From CAZRIE01 sp964600075 (lineage in GTDB: Bacteria > Bacteroidota > Bacteroidia > Flavobacteriales > Flavobacteriaceae), in contig CAZRIE010000040.1 in the NCBI GenBank assembly GCA_964600075.1, positions 1 through 33,862 on the forward strand: 33,862 bases of DNA, read 5' to 3'. This document shows, one piece after another, positions 1 to 7,502 of this stretch. The translations under genes were made by a program, and so were the position numbers. How positions within the stretch are numbered: position 1 is the first letter of the stretch; the number at the start of each line of letters is the position of its first letter. The notes beneath the pieces were generated by a model. It saw only the letters and a list, made by a program, of their open reading frames with translations. It had not been told where the DNA came from and ran no database searches.

Positions 1-21
1 TGAGTAAAGGCTAGCCCCCTT

Positions 22-1029
22 CTACTCTTTGACCGGGGTCAATACAATATTTCTGTAGGAGACATTGCCGTGGTCACCTTGTAGATAAATTGGCCCAGCT
101 GCCAACACATCGGCACTAATCGCCCCTCCGGTAGGACCGTATACCGGTTTATTGTCAATAATTTTTTTACCATTGAAAACCACGGTCACATGACGGTCGA
201 CCAAGGTAATGTCAAGTGATTGCCATTCCCCTGCCGGTTTTTCTGCTGCCTCGCTAGGTGTAATACGACTATAAAGGGCTCCCATGTTGTGGGAATCCAA
301 TGGCTTATTATACGAATCGACCACCTGTATTTCGTAAAGACCCCTCAGATAGACACCACTATTGTTGCCTTTAGGCACATTCACTTCTAATTTTAGATTA
401 AAATCTTTAAACTCTTGTTCTGTGCGAAGATTACCATAGGAAATATGTTCACCTTTCTTTGGTTGAACTGGGTCATTAACTAAATCACCATTAATTAGTT
501 TGAACCCATTTTTTGATTTAGGATCAACCATTTTCCAACCCGTCAAATCTTTTCCATTAAACAAGGCAATAGACTTTCCGAAGGTTACTTTCGATAAGTC
601 AGGTGTTTCAGGCATGGGGGGCATTCTTTTACCCGTAAATGCCTTAACCGTCTCGCCCGTTCCGTTCCGCTTAGGAGTTGTCATCGTACCTTGTAATTCA
701 TCGCCTAACTTTTTAATGCGTAGGGTCGTGGTTACCGTATGGGTACGATTTTCGCTTTTTTCTACCTGAGAGGTACGAGTAACTATTAAGGTATTCTCAT
801 CGGCCAAGTATATGTTGGCTACGGGAAGTACACTGCCACCTATCCAGAGTAGTTCGGCATCTAAAAAACCTTGGTCGCCATGTACGTTCAACCAACCAAC
901 TCCTCCACTCTTAATTTCAAGGCCCCACATGCCATCAAAGACCGTAGACGGCAAAGGTTGAGCTATCTTATTGGCATAACTGCACAATGTCATAATAAGT
1001 ACTACAAAAATAACCATGCTGCGTTTCAT
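22..1029 (-). CDS. Secreted DUF1080 (3-keto-disaccharide hydrolase-like) protein
   Basis: A 335-residue exported protein. Residues 1-20 form a signal peptide (basic start, hydrophobic core, cleavage near SYAN). Residues about 28-125 are a beta-rich domain I cannot name. Residues about 152-333 form a DUF1080 domain, opening with the family's typical SIALFNGKDLTGW and continuing with NSGVYLRGLYEIQVVDS and a GEWQSLDI segment. DUF1080 has a concanavalin-like fold, and members act on 3-keto-glycosides or other sugar substrates in the periplasm or at the surface. The start ATG (complement 1027-1029) directly precedes the signal peptide. It has no close same-strand neighbour, so it is probably monocistronic. 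The domain assignment is firm; the substrate is unknown. Confidence 0.85.
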   Translation of the reverse strand: MKRSMVIFVVLIMTLCSYANKIAQPLPSTVFDGMWGLEIKSGGVGWLNVHGDQGFLDAELLWIGGSVLPVANIYLADENTLIVTRTSQVEKSENRTHTVTTTLRIKKLGDELQGTMTTPKRNGTGETVKAFTGKRMPPMPETPDLSKVTFGKSIALFNGKDLTGWKMVDPKSKNGFKLINGDLVNDPVQPKKGEHISYGNLRTEQEFKDFNLKLEVNVPKGNNSGVYLRGLYEIQVVDSYNKPLDSHNMGALYSRITPSEAAEKPAGEWQSLDITLVDRHVTVVFNGKKIIDNKPVYGPTGGAISADVLAAGPIYLQGDHGNVSYRNIVLTPVKE

Positions 1030-1102
1030 CTCTGAAGTTTTTAAAAAATTAGAATAAAATACAATGTCGTTATACTAGGGCAAAGTTCCAAACTAGCGGC
1101 CA

Positions 1103-1132
1103 ATTGTTTTTGAACAATTTCCGGTAAATTTG
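1103..1132 (+). promoter_or_regulatory. Candidate promoter with overlapping hairpin upstream of the GT2 gene
   Basis: TAAATTTG at 1125-1132 matches the Bacteroidota -7 consensus TAnnTTTG. ATTG at 1103-1106 lies 18 bases upstream as a possible -33 element. A perfect inverted repeat, AATTGTT/AACAATT (1102-1108 and 1113-1119, loop TTTG), covers the -33 element and could be an operator. The start codon is 136 bases downstream, so the leader would be long. Confidence 0.3.
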
Positions 1133-1268
1133 TCCGAAAATTGGAGGCAAAATCCTTATCGGGGTGTTGAAAGTTGAAATACTAAAAGTTAAATCTTACT
1201 TTAACTGTATTGTACAATCTTCTATTACTAAATAGCGATTATATTTTAAAACTCCTTATCTTATAAGT

Positions 1269-2276
1269 ATGCACAACCCTTTAGTCAGTATTCTTATTCC
1301 CTTCAAGAATTCTGAGGCATACTTCGCCGAATGCCTGAAGTCAATACTAGACCAATCATATACCCAATGGGAGGTTTTGGCTATCAATGACCATTCTTCA
1401 GACCATAGCCTAGACATTGCGAAAAAGTGGCTTTCAAAAGATGCCCGTTTTCAAGTTTATAATAATCAAGGTAAAGGTATTATTGAGGGACTGCGTACCG
1501 CCTATACCAAAAGTAGAGGCGATCTAATTACCCGCATGGACTCTGATGACATCATGACGCCGAACAAATTACAGGTCATGGTCGATTCACTTTTGAATCT
1601 TGGCAAAGGGCATCTGGCGGTGGGTCAGGTCAAGTATTTTTCAGAACGAGGCATCAGTAACGGCTACAAGCGTTATGAAAAGTGGCTAAACAAGCTTACC
1701 GCGGCGGGAGATAACTATTCAGAAATATATAAAGAATGTGTTATTCCCTCTCCCTGTTGGATGGCATATCGCAAAGATTTGGACGAATGTGGGGCATTTG
1801 AGTCCAACCGCTATCCCGAAGATTACGATTTGACCTTTAGGTTTTATGAAAAGGGGCTGAAATGTATTCCTTGCAATGAGGTTCTACATTGTTGGCGAGA
1901 TTATGATACACGCACCTCACGAACCAGCGAGCACTATGCCCAAAACTATTTTCTTGAAATTAAACTCCACTATTTTTTAAGGTCGGAATATAACCCGACT
2001 CGACCCTTGACCATATGGGGAGCAGGCAATAAGGGCAAGGAAATTGCAAAAGGCCTTCAAAAACGAAGTATCGATTTTCATTGGCTCTGTGATAACCCAA
2101 AGAAAATAGGGAAAGAAATCTATGGAATACAAATGCTGCACTATTCCAAATTGGAAGAATTAATAAACCCACAAAGTATTGTTACCGTCGCAAATGAAGA
2201 AGCGCAGGCCACAATAAGAAATCACTTCGCAAAATTGGGCCAAAAGCACATCTCCGATTACTTCTTTTTCTGTTGA
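1269..2276 (+). CDS. Family 2 glycosyltransferase with C-terminal Rossmann-like domain
   Basis: A 335-residue cytoplasmic or membrane-associated glycosyltransferase. Residues 4-110 are a GT-A nucleotide-sugar domain: PLVSILIPFKNSE at the N-terminus, AINDHSSD around 38-45, and the metal-binding DxD-type motif RMDSDD at 89-94. The YPEDYDLTFR segment near 182-191 is the usual acceptor-side acid region of GT2 enzymes. Residues about 247-335 are an extra Rossmann-like unit starting IWGAGNKGK, a glycine-rich nucleotide-binding turn, which many GT2 proteins lack. No transmembrane segments are seen. It stands alone, between a minus-strand gene and the BatA-like gene 118 bp downstream. It probably adds a sugar to a surface glycan; donor and acceptor cannot be told. 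Confidence 0.85.
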   Translation: MHNPLVSILIPFKNSEAYFAECLKSILDQSYTQWEVLAINDHSSDHSLDIAKKWLSKDARFQVYNNQGKGIIEGLRTAYTKSRGDLITRMDSDDIMTPNKLQVMVDSLLNLGKGHLAVGQVKYFSERGISNGYKRYEKWLNKLTAAGDNYSEIYKECVIPSPCWMAYRKDLDECGAFESNRYPEDYDLTFRFYEKGLKCIPCNEVLHCWRDYDTRTSRTSEHYAQNYFLEIKLHYFLRSEYNPTRPLTIWGAGNKGKEIAKGLQKRSIDFHWLCDNPKKIGKEIYGIQMLHYSKLEELINPQSIVTVANEEAQATIRNHFAKLGQKHISDYFFFC

Positions 2277-2331
2277 CATAATGGTAGTTAGGCAAAAAGC
2301 ACCCAGTATTAATGACCATTTTTTGCAATTG

Positions 2332-2377
2332 TACTTCATACTTTATACGAAGTAATAAGTACTTTTACATACCTTTG
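2332..2377 (+). promoter_or_regulatory. Promoter of the BatA-like operon with a palindromic operator-like site
   Basis: TACCTTTG at 2370-2377 matches TAnnTTTG and lies 17 bases before the start codon at 2395. Just upstream, 2332-2354 is an imperfect 23-base palindrome centred on 2343, with arms TACTTCATA and TATACGAAGTA and one mismatch inside the arms. AAGTACTT at 2357-2364 is a further perfect palindrome. Together they occupy the -33 region, where no TTTG is visible, which is what an operator for a dimeric regulator would look like. Confidence 0.35.
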
Positions 2378-2394
2378 TAAACTTAATTAAGGAA

Positions 2395-4317
2395 ATGCAG
2401 TTTAAATATCCAGAACTCCTTTGGGCCTTATTTCTTCTCCTGATTCCCATTTTAATCCATCTTTTTCAATTACGTCGGTTTAAAAAGACTCCGTTTACGA
2501 ACGTAAAGTTTTTAAAGAAAGTCGTTGCCGAATCGCGTCGCAGCAATACACTCAAAAAATGGCTATTATTACTTGCGCGATTATCTCTTCTCGCCGCTCT
2601 TGTTCTTGCTTTTGCGCAGCCATTCTTCGCCAATACATCTGCTCTGACAAAGAAAGAAACGGTTATTTATCTTGATGATTCTTTCAGTATGCAGTTGAAA
2701 GAAGATGGAGCCACTTTGCTTGAAGGTGCTATACAGCAGTTAATTAAATCCGTTCCAAGAACGCAGCGATTTTCATTGTTCACGAATACCAGAACATTTA
2801 AAAATGTGGTTTTGGAAGAGGTACAAAACGAGCTATTGGCACTTTCCCATACCAAAAAACAATTGAAATTAAATGAAATCTATCTCAAAGGTAAAACGCT
2901 TTTTTCCGGAGGGCATACGACCGATAAAAACCTGATTGTAATCTCTGATTTTCAACAAACCATAAGCGATTCAAAAACCGATACTACGAGCCATATACGC
3001 ACACATCTTGTACAATTGTTAAGTGATGCCACAAAAAATGTGGCCATCGACTCTGTATATTTGAGCTCTGAAAGTAATGATAATAATAACCTTACAGTGT
3101 TATTGTCAAGTAATGTTAACATTGAGAACATAACGGTATCACTCTTTAACGGTGATAAACTTAGTACCAAGACATCGGCAGCGTTCAATGGAGGTAAAAA
3201 AGCAGAAGTGAGTTTTACGCTGCCAAAAAATGAAGTCTTTAGAGGTAAAGTTGAGATTGAAGATACCGGGCTTAACTATGATAATCAAATGTATTTCAAT
3301 ATTGATGAGAAGGAAAAAATAAAAGTACTGGCCATTGGTCCCTTAGATAACAGTTTCCTTAAACGCATATATTCAGAAGATGAATTTGTTTTTTCAACTT
3401 CCGCTCTAAAAAACTTGAACTACGGAGACTTGAGCTCTCAAAATTTGATTATTCTCAACGGCCTAGAGCACATCCCTAGTTCGCTTTCGGGCAGTTTAAA
3501 TGCTTTTACCGAAAAAGGAGGCCATTTGGTCATTGTACCTGCAACAGATATGGATTTCGACTCCTACAACCTATTGGTTTCCAGTTATTTTTCGACTTCC
3601 TTTATACAAAGCATGAATGGAGAACGTAATATTACTAGTATTTCGTTTTCACATCCGCTGTATCGAAATGTTTTCAAAAAGAAGGTAACAAATTTTCAAT
3701 ACCCCAAGGTCTTGCAGTATTTTAGGATAAAAACGGCGGCACCTACAGTACTTTCATTTCAAGACAAAGGTCCATTTTTAATTGGTGCCAAGGAGCTATT
3801 TTTGTTTACCGCATCACTATCTTCCGAAAATTCGAACTTTCGGAATTCTCCATTAATCGTACCGACCTTCTATAACTTGGGAAGCAGTAGCCTAAAACTA
3901 CCCCCTCTGTACAGTATATTACGAAATTCGGTTACAATCGATGTTCCCGTTACCTTGTCAAAAGACAATATTCTTAAAGTATCAAAAGGAGAATATGAAC
4001 TTATTCCGCGGCAACAGTCACTGGCAAATAGGGTGTCATTGACTTTTGATGAAAATTTGCTCACCGATGGAATCTATACTATAAAAGAGAATGAAAAATC
4101 GATTAGTAGCATCAGTTTTAATTATACCCGAAGCGAAAGTGAACTTAACTATTTGAATGTAGGGCAACTAAATGCAACCTCCCGAGCAACATCGATTGTC
4201 TCCTTATTCGAAAAGATGGAAAAAGACAATACAGTGACCGAGCTTTGGAAATGGTTTGTTATTTTAGCGATACTGTTTTTGTTGGTTGAAATTCTTATTC
4301 AAAAATACCTTAAATGA
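2395..4317 (+). CDS. BatA-domain vWA membrane protein
   Basis: A 640-residue inner-membrane protein of the BatA/aerotolerance-regulator type. It opens with the classic BatA N-terminal domain: FKYPELLWALFLLLIPILIH (membrane segment about 8-24), a basic linker, then a second membrane segment about 56-76. A von Willebrand factor A domain follows, and its MIDAS metal site DxSxS is present as DDSFS at 94-98. Residues 110-610 are extracytoplasmic beta-rich sequence, and residues 615-636 form a C-terminal membrane anchor. Its stop overlaps the next start (ATGA at 4314-4317), so it is translationally coupled to the dihydroorotase homologue. Full bat operons carry batA to batE; here this long form stands without the other bat genes. 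Its role is unproven, with envelope integrity or stress suggested for the family. Confidence 0.85.
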   Translation: MQFKYPELLWALFLLLIPILIHLFQLRRFKKTPFTNVKFLKKVVAESRRSNTLKKWLLLLARLSLLAALVLAFAQPFFANTSALTKKETVIYLDDSFSMQLKEDGATLLEGAIQQLIKSVPRTQRFSLFTNTRTFKNVVLEEVQNELLALSHTKKQLKLNEIYLKGKTLFSGGHTTDKNLIVISDFQQTISDSKTDTTSHIRTHLVQLLSDATKNVAIDSVYLSSESNDNNNLTVLLSSNVNIENITVSLFNGDKLSTKTSAAFNGGKKAEVSFTLPKNEVFRGKVEIEDTGLNYDNQMYFNIDEKEKIKVLAIGPLDNSFLKRIYSEDEFVFSTSALKNLNYGDLSSQNLIILNGLEHIPSSLSGSLNAFTEKGGHLVIVPATDMDFDSYNLLVSSYFSTSFIQSMNGERNITSISFSHPLYRNVFKKKVTNFQYPKVLQYFRIKTAAPTVLSFQDKGPFLIGAKELFLFTASLSSENSNFRNSPLIVPTFYNLGSSSLKLPPLYSILRNSVTIDVPVTLSKDNILKVSKGEYELIPRQQSLANRVSLTFDENLLTDGIYTIKENEKSISSISFNYTRSESELNYLNVGQLNATSRATSIVSLFEKMEKDNTVTELWKWFVILAILFLLVEILIQKYLK

Positions 4318-5567
4318 ACATTCTCTTAAAATCGGCCAAAATACTCGATCAGACCCGAAAAGAAATTCATTTAAAAACCCGTGATATTCTTATCAAAAAC
4401 GGAACTATTTCCAAAATAGCTTCGAACATACTTCCAGATTCCAAGAACAAAACAGTTGAACTAGAAAACCTTCATGTTTCTGTAGGTTGGTTCGATAGTA
4501 GTGTCTGCTTTGGTGAACCAGGTTTCGAGGAGCGCGAGACTATCGCGAATGGATTACAGACCGCCGCCAAAAGCGGATTCACAGATATCGTTCTGAACCC
4601 AAACACCTATCCGGTACCAGACAGTAGTTCCGATATTATTTTTCTCATAAATGCCAGCAGACATAATTCAACTAATTTGCATCCATTAGGTGCTTTAAGC
4701 ATGAGGGGCGAAGGTAATGATCTCGCTGAATTGTTTGACATGAGAAATGCAGGGGCGGTCGGTTTCTACGATTTTAAGCATCCTTTAGAAAATTCAAACC
4801 TCTTGAAAATAGCCCTGCAATATGTGCAGAATTTTGATGGATTGGTTTATTCCTTTCCTTTGGATACCAAGATTGCCGGTAAGGGTATTGTTAACGAGGG
4901 CCAGGTTTCTACGAGATTAGGGTTGAAAGGTATTCCTGCTATCGCAGAAGAATTGCAGATTTCTAGAGACCTCTTTATTTTGGCATATACCGGTGGTAAA
5001 TTGCACGTTCCAACAATTTCAACCGCCAATTCGGTCAAACTCATTTCAGATGCCAAGAAAAAGGGTTTAAACGTGAGCTGTAGCGTTGCCATACACAACT
5101 TGACCAGTATCGATACGGTTCTAGAAGAATTCGATGCCTCTTTTAAGGTTATGCCTCCGCTACGAACTTCAAAAGATGCCAAGGCTTTGATAAAAGGATT
5201 GAAAGATGGCACCATAGATTTTGTCACCAGCGACCACATACCTATGAACATAGAAGAAAAACGTGTAGAATTTGATAACGCAGCTTACGGAACCATAGGT
5301 CTAGAAAGTGCCTTTGGCATATTGAATCGACTTTTCGATACGGAAACCGCTGTTAATTTACTTAGTAAGGGCAGAGAACGATATGGGCTAAAATCTCCCA
5401 TAGTAAAAGAAGGGGAGATTGCTTGTTTAACGCTCTTTGATCCCGATAGCATTTCTGTCTTCTCTGAGGCAAATATTGTTTCAACCTCAAAGAACAGTAT
5501 GTTTTTGAAAGCCGAACTAAAAGGAATGGTTTATGGCACTATAAACAACGGGCAAATCGTATTATAA
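4314..5567 (+). CDS. Dihydroorotase-family protein lacking metal ligands (probably non-catalytic)
   Basis: 417 residues, the usual length of a type I dihydroorotase (amidohydrolase fold). Family landmarks are kept: NEGQVSTRLGLKGIP (194-208), the TGGKLH segment (226-231), MPPLRTSKD (280-288), LIKGLKDGTIDFVTSDH (292-308) and the C-terminal composite beta region. The catalytic parts are lost. The HxH of the strand-1 motif (normally DxHVHxREPG) reads DSSVCFGEPG at 61-70, the His of the HVST-type motif is Thr at 234, and the segment near 178-186 that normally carries the metal-bridging region reads YSFPLDTKI. His261 and Asp307 remain. It is coupled by ATGA to the BatA-like gene and followed 41 bp later by DUF4870 genes. 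It may be a regulatory or structural homologue like the inactive dihydroorotases that bind aspartate transcarbamoylase, but that is inference. Confidence 0.85.
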   Translation: MNILLKSAKILDQTRKEIHLKTRDILIKNGTISKIASNILPDSKNKTVELENLHVSVGWFDSSVCFGEPGFEERETIANGLQTAAKSGFTDIVLNPNTYPVPDSSSDIIFLINASRHNSTNLHPLGALSMRGEGNDLAELFDMRNAGAVGFYDFKHPLENSNLLKIALQYVQNFDGLVYSFPLDTKIAGKGIVNEGQVSTRLGLKGIPAIAEELQISRDLFILAYTGGKLHVPTISTANSVKLISDAKKKGLNVSCSVAIHNLTSIDTVLEEFDASFKVMPPLRTSKDAKALIKGLKDGTIDFVTSDHIPMNIEEKRVEFDNAAYGTIGLESAFGILNRLFDTETAVNLLSKGRERYGLKSPIVKEGEIACLTLFDPDSISVFSEANIVSTSKNSMFLKAELKGMVYGTINNGQIVL

Positions 5568-5608
5568 TCAATTGTTAACCTAATTATTTAACCTTTAAAA
5601 CTAAAATT

Positions 5609-5923
5609 ATGGACCAGACCACAGTATCCGAAGGAAAAACTGCAGCAATTATTAGTTACATTACATTTATAGGCCTATTAATCGCTTATATTATGAATAA
5701 CAGCAAACAAAACGCATTTACGCAGTTCCATATTGGACAGTCAGTTCGGATTGTCGTTCTGTCTATCGCAAATTCTGTTTTAGCATGGCTCTTACCCAGT
5801 GGTTTAAGTATGATAACAAGTATTATCAGTCTATGTATTCTAGTGCTTGTGATTCTGGGTATCGTAAATGCAGTAAACGGTAAAACTAGCCCCTTGCCGG
5901 TAATCGGAACAGTAGGAGAATAA
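5609..5923 (+). CDS. DUF4870-like small membrane protein, copy 1
   Basis: A 104-residue integral membrane protein. The sequence TVSEGKTAAIISYITFIGLL opens a first hydrophobic segment (about 11-29). A conserved NAFTQFHIGQSVR turn (about 35-47) is followed by two further hydrophobic segments (about 48-65 and 68-90), and the C-terminus is a short polar tail with a PVIG motif. This is the pattern of DUF4870-type proteins, whose function is unknown. It lies 41 bp after the dihydroorotase homologue and probably belongs to the same transcript, which ends at the terminator at 5942-5970. Copy 2 follows directly and is a clear paralogue. Confidence 0.75.
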   Translation: MDQTTVSEGKTAAIISYITFIGLLIAYIMNNSKQNAFTQFHIGQSVRIVVLSIANSVLAWLLPSGLSMITSIISLCILVLVILGIVNAVNGKTSPLPVIGTVGE

Positions 5924-5941
5924 TAAAACCGGACGTTGCCT

Positions 5942-5970
5942 AAAAGAGGACTCAAAACGTGGTCTCTTTT
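5942..5970 (+). terminator. Rho-independent terminator after DUF4870 copy 1
   Basis: The arms AAAAGAGGAC (5942-5951) and GGTCTCTTTT (5961-5970) pair with one G-T wobble and one mismatch around a 9-base loop, and the 3' arm runs into six T (5967-5972). The T run also forms the -33 box of the next promoter. Confidence 0.55.
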
Positions 5971-6001
5971 TTGTCAATAATCCTCAGTTGCACTAACTTT
6001 A
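5970..6001 (+). promoter_or_regulatory. Promoter for DUF4870 copy 2 and esterase, nearly leaderless
   Basis: TTTG at 5970-5973 and TAACTTTA at 5994-6001 are separated by 20 bases, matching the Bacteroidota pattern in all but the last -7 base. The start codon at 6007 lies only 5 bases after the -7 box, so transcription would start at or next to the ATG. Confidence 0.4.
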
Positions 6002-6006
6002 GTAGT

Positions 6007-6330
6007 ATGAATACAGTAAAAGAAGGAAAGACCACAGCAATAATTGCATACTTTACCATAGTAGGAGCTTTGATAGCCATAAGTATGAACTTGGAGCCAA
6101 AAAACGAGTTTGCCAGGTTTCATATTCGGCAAGCGTTTGGTCTTCACCTTTTCTTTCTGGGGTTTGCATTATTTTTAAGTCAATGGTTTAATGCCTATGC
6201 CTGGTATGGCCTATACATCTCCTATATCGTTTTATGGGGATACGGATTTATTGGAGCACTTCAAGAGAAAAAACAGTCCGTTCCGATTGTGGGCAATCTT
6301 TTTCAAAAATGGTTAACATTTATCCAATGA
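6007..6330 (+). CDS. DUF4870-like small membrane protein, copy 2
   Basis: 107 residues from the ATG at 6007. The frame is open further upstream to 5959, but that stretch covers the terminator and promoter, and the 6007 start gives MNTVKEGKTTAIIAY, which lines up with TVSEGKTAAIISY of copy 1. It has hydrophobic segments at about 9-23, 40-56 and 62-84, the shared FARFHIRQAFG turn, and a C-terminal PIVG motif as in copy 1. The stop overlaps the esterase start (ATGA, 6327-6330), so the two are translationally coupled. The function of the family is unknown. Confidence 0.75.
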   Translation: MNTVKEGKTTAIIAYFTIVGALIAISMNLEPKNEFARFHIRQAFGLHLFFLGFALFLSQWFNAYAWYGLYISYIVLWGYGFIGALQEKKQSVPIVGNLFQKWLTFIQ

Positions 6331-6986
6331 CTACTGCCCCACTATCCTTAGAGCACATTATTCGACCTTCATCTTTAAAAGAAGGGAAGCCACCAGTATT
6401 ATTTATGTTTCATGGCTACGGTAGCAATGAAGACGATCTGTTTTCTTTTGCACCAGAACTACAGGCAGAACTTTGCGTGATTTCGGTTCGTGCGCCCTAC
6501 CCCATGGAACCTTTTGGCCATGCCTGGTACGCCATAAATTTTGATGCGCAACAGGGTAAGTGGAGCGATGACGAACAGGCCATTGCATCTCGCGAAAAAA
6601 TTATCACTTTTATAGACGAAGCCTGCCAAACCTATGGTCTAGATGATACTCGGATAACGCTATTAGGCTTTAGCCAAGGTACTATACTGAGTTACGCGGT
6701 AGCGTTATCTTATCCTGAAAAAATAAAGAATGTAGTTGCTCTAAGCGGTTATATCAATGAAGGCATCTTGATAAAAGATTTCTTGGACAAAGACCATAAA
6801 TCTCTAAAAATCTATGCCTCACACGGTCAAGTAGATCAAGTTATTCCACCTGAATGGGCGCAAAGAGCCCCAAGCTTTCTCGAAAAATTAGGTATTGCAC
6901 AGGTTTATGAGGAATTTCCTGTTGGCCATGGAGTCTCGCCCCAAAACTTTTATAATTTTAAAAAATGGTTAGAGGACAAGTTTTGA
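6327..6986 (+). CDS. Carboxylesterase/phospholipase-family alpha/beta hydrolase
   Basis: 219 residues from the ATG at 6327, chosen over an upstream in-frame start at 6234 because it overlaps the previous stop as ATGA and gives a normal family start. This is the small serine-hydrolase family of carboxylesterases and acyl-protein-thioesterase-like enzymes: oxyanion segment FMFHGYGSNEDDL (27-39), nucleophile Ser116 in GFSQG, acid Asp170 in HGQVDQVIP, and His201 in VGHGVSP. No signal peptide, so it is cytoplasmic. The last base of its stop codon touches the first base of the convergent gene on the other strand, leaving no room for a separate terminator. The substrate is unknown; short acyl esters or lysophospholipids are typical. 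Confidence 0.85.
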   Translation: MTTAPLSLEHIIRPSSLKEGKPPVLFMFHGYGSNEDDLFSFAPELQAELCVISVRAPYPMEPFGHAWYAINFDAQQGKWSDDEQAIASREKIITFIDEACQTYGLDDTRITLLGFSQGTILSYAVALSYPEKIKNVVALSGYINEGILIKDFLDKDHKSLKIYASHGQVDQVIPPEWAQRAPSFLEKLGIAQVYEEFPVGHGVSPQNFYNFKKWLEDKF

Positions 6987-7481
6987 TTACTGACTTCTCG
7001 TATAGAGCAGATGATCAATCAAAGTAAAATCTACCCCAAGATCATCATTCAATTCATATTTTAAGAGTAGCTCTCCCCAAAATTTGCCATCTGAAAAATC
7101 GGTCAAGATCCATTTGTGGTTGAGCACTTTGATCTTATTGATTTTAAAATCGCTTTCCATACCTTCATAAGGTATCAAAGGGTTATCACCTTTGCTTTCG
7201 TTGGTTTCAAGAAGTTTGTCAGCTATATATCGAGATGGGTCTTTTAACTCCAAATGGTCATAGTAGACCAAGGCGTCGTCATTATTTTCTAAAGAAAAAT
7301 ATTGCATTTCCAGTACCCTTAACTGCGTATTCTTCACCGAATCTTGCAATTGTTCTACCTCTGCTTCCAATTTTAAAATCCTATTTTCTTTGGCCTCTAC
7401 CATCTTTCCATTACTAACGAACAGATACAAGCAGATTAGGGCTACGAAAATGAACAGATAAAGAAAGATTTTACTTTTCAT
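6987..7481 (-). CDS. Membrane-anchored coiled-coil protein of unknown function
   Basis: 164 residues from the ATG at complement 7479-7481; an in-frame TTG two codons earlier is possible but less likely. Residues 4-24 are a single hydrophobic segment behind a basic MKSK start, so it is an inner-membrane anchor with the bulk periplasmic, or an uncleaved signal. Residues about 30-60 are a heptad-patterned coiled coil (ENRILKLEAEVEQLQDSV). The C-terminal half (100-164) is a compact domain containing KWILTDFSDGKFWGELLLKY. It is not an enzyme family I recognise. It follows the metallo-hydrolase by 21 bp and is probably in its operon. It ends exactly where the convergent esterase ends. Confidence 0.65.
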   Translation of the reverse strand: MKSKIFLYLFIFVALICLYLFVSNGKMVEAKENRILKLEAEVEQLQDSVKNTQLRVLEMQYFSLENNDDALVYYDHLELKDPSRYIADKLLETNESKGDNPLIPYEGMESDFKINKIKVLNHKWILTDFSDGKFWGELLLKYELNDDLGVDFTLIDHLLYTRSQ

Positions 7482-7502
7482 ACACAACTTATCTCTAATT
7501 TT

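Noticed and set aside
2279..2326. Possible terminator after the GT2 gene (AATGGT/ACCATT then T run)
   Set aside because: The stem is only 6 bp with a loop of about 30 bases; too weak to call.
2332..2354. loxP-like recombination site
   Set aside because: Only part of the arms match, the spacer is too short, and no recombinase or mobile element is present; an operator is the simpler reading.
6234..6326. Upstream extension of the esterase
   Set aside because: It overlaps the DUF4870 copy 2 gene in another frame and is not needed for the hydrolase fold; the ATGA-coupled start at 6327 fits better.
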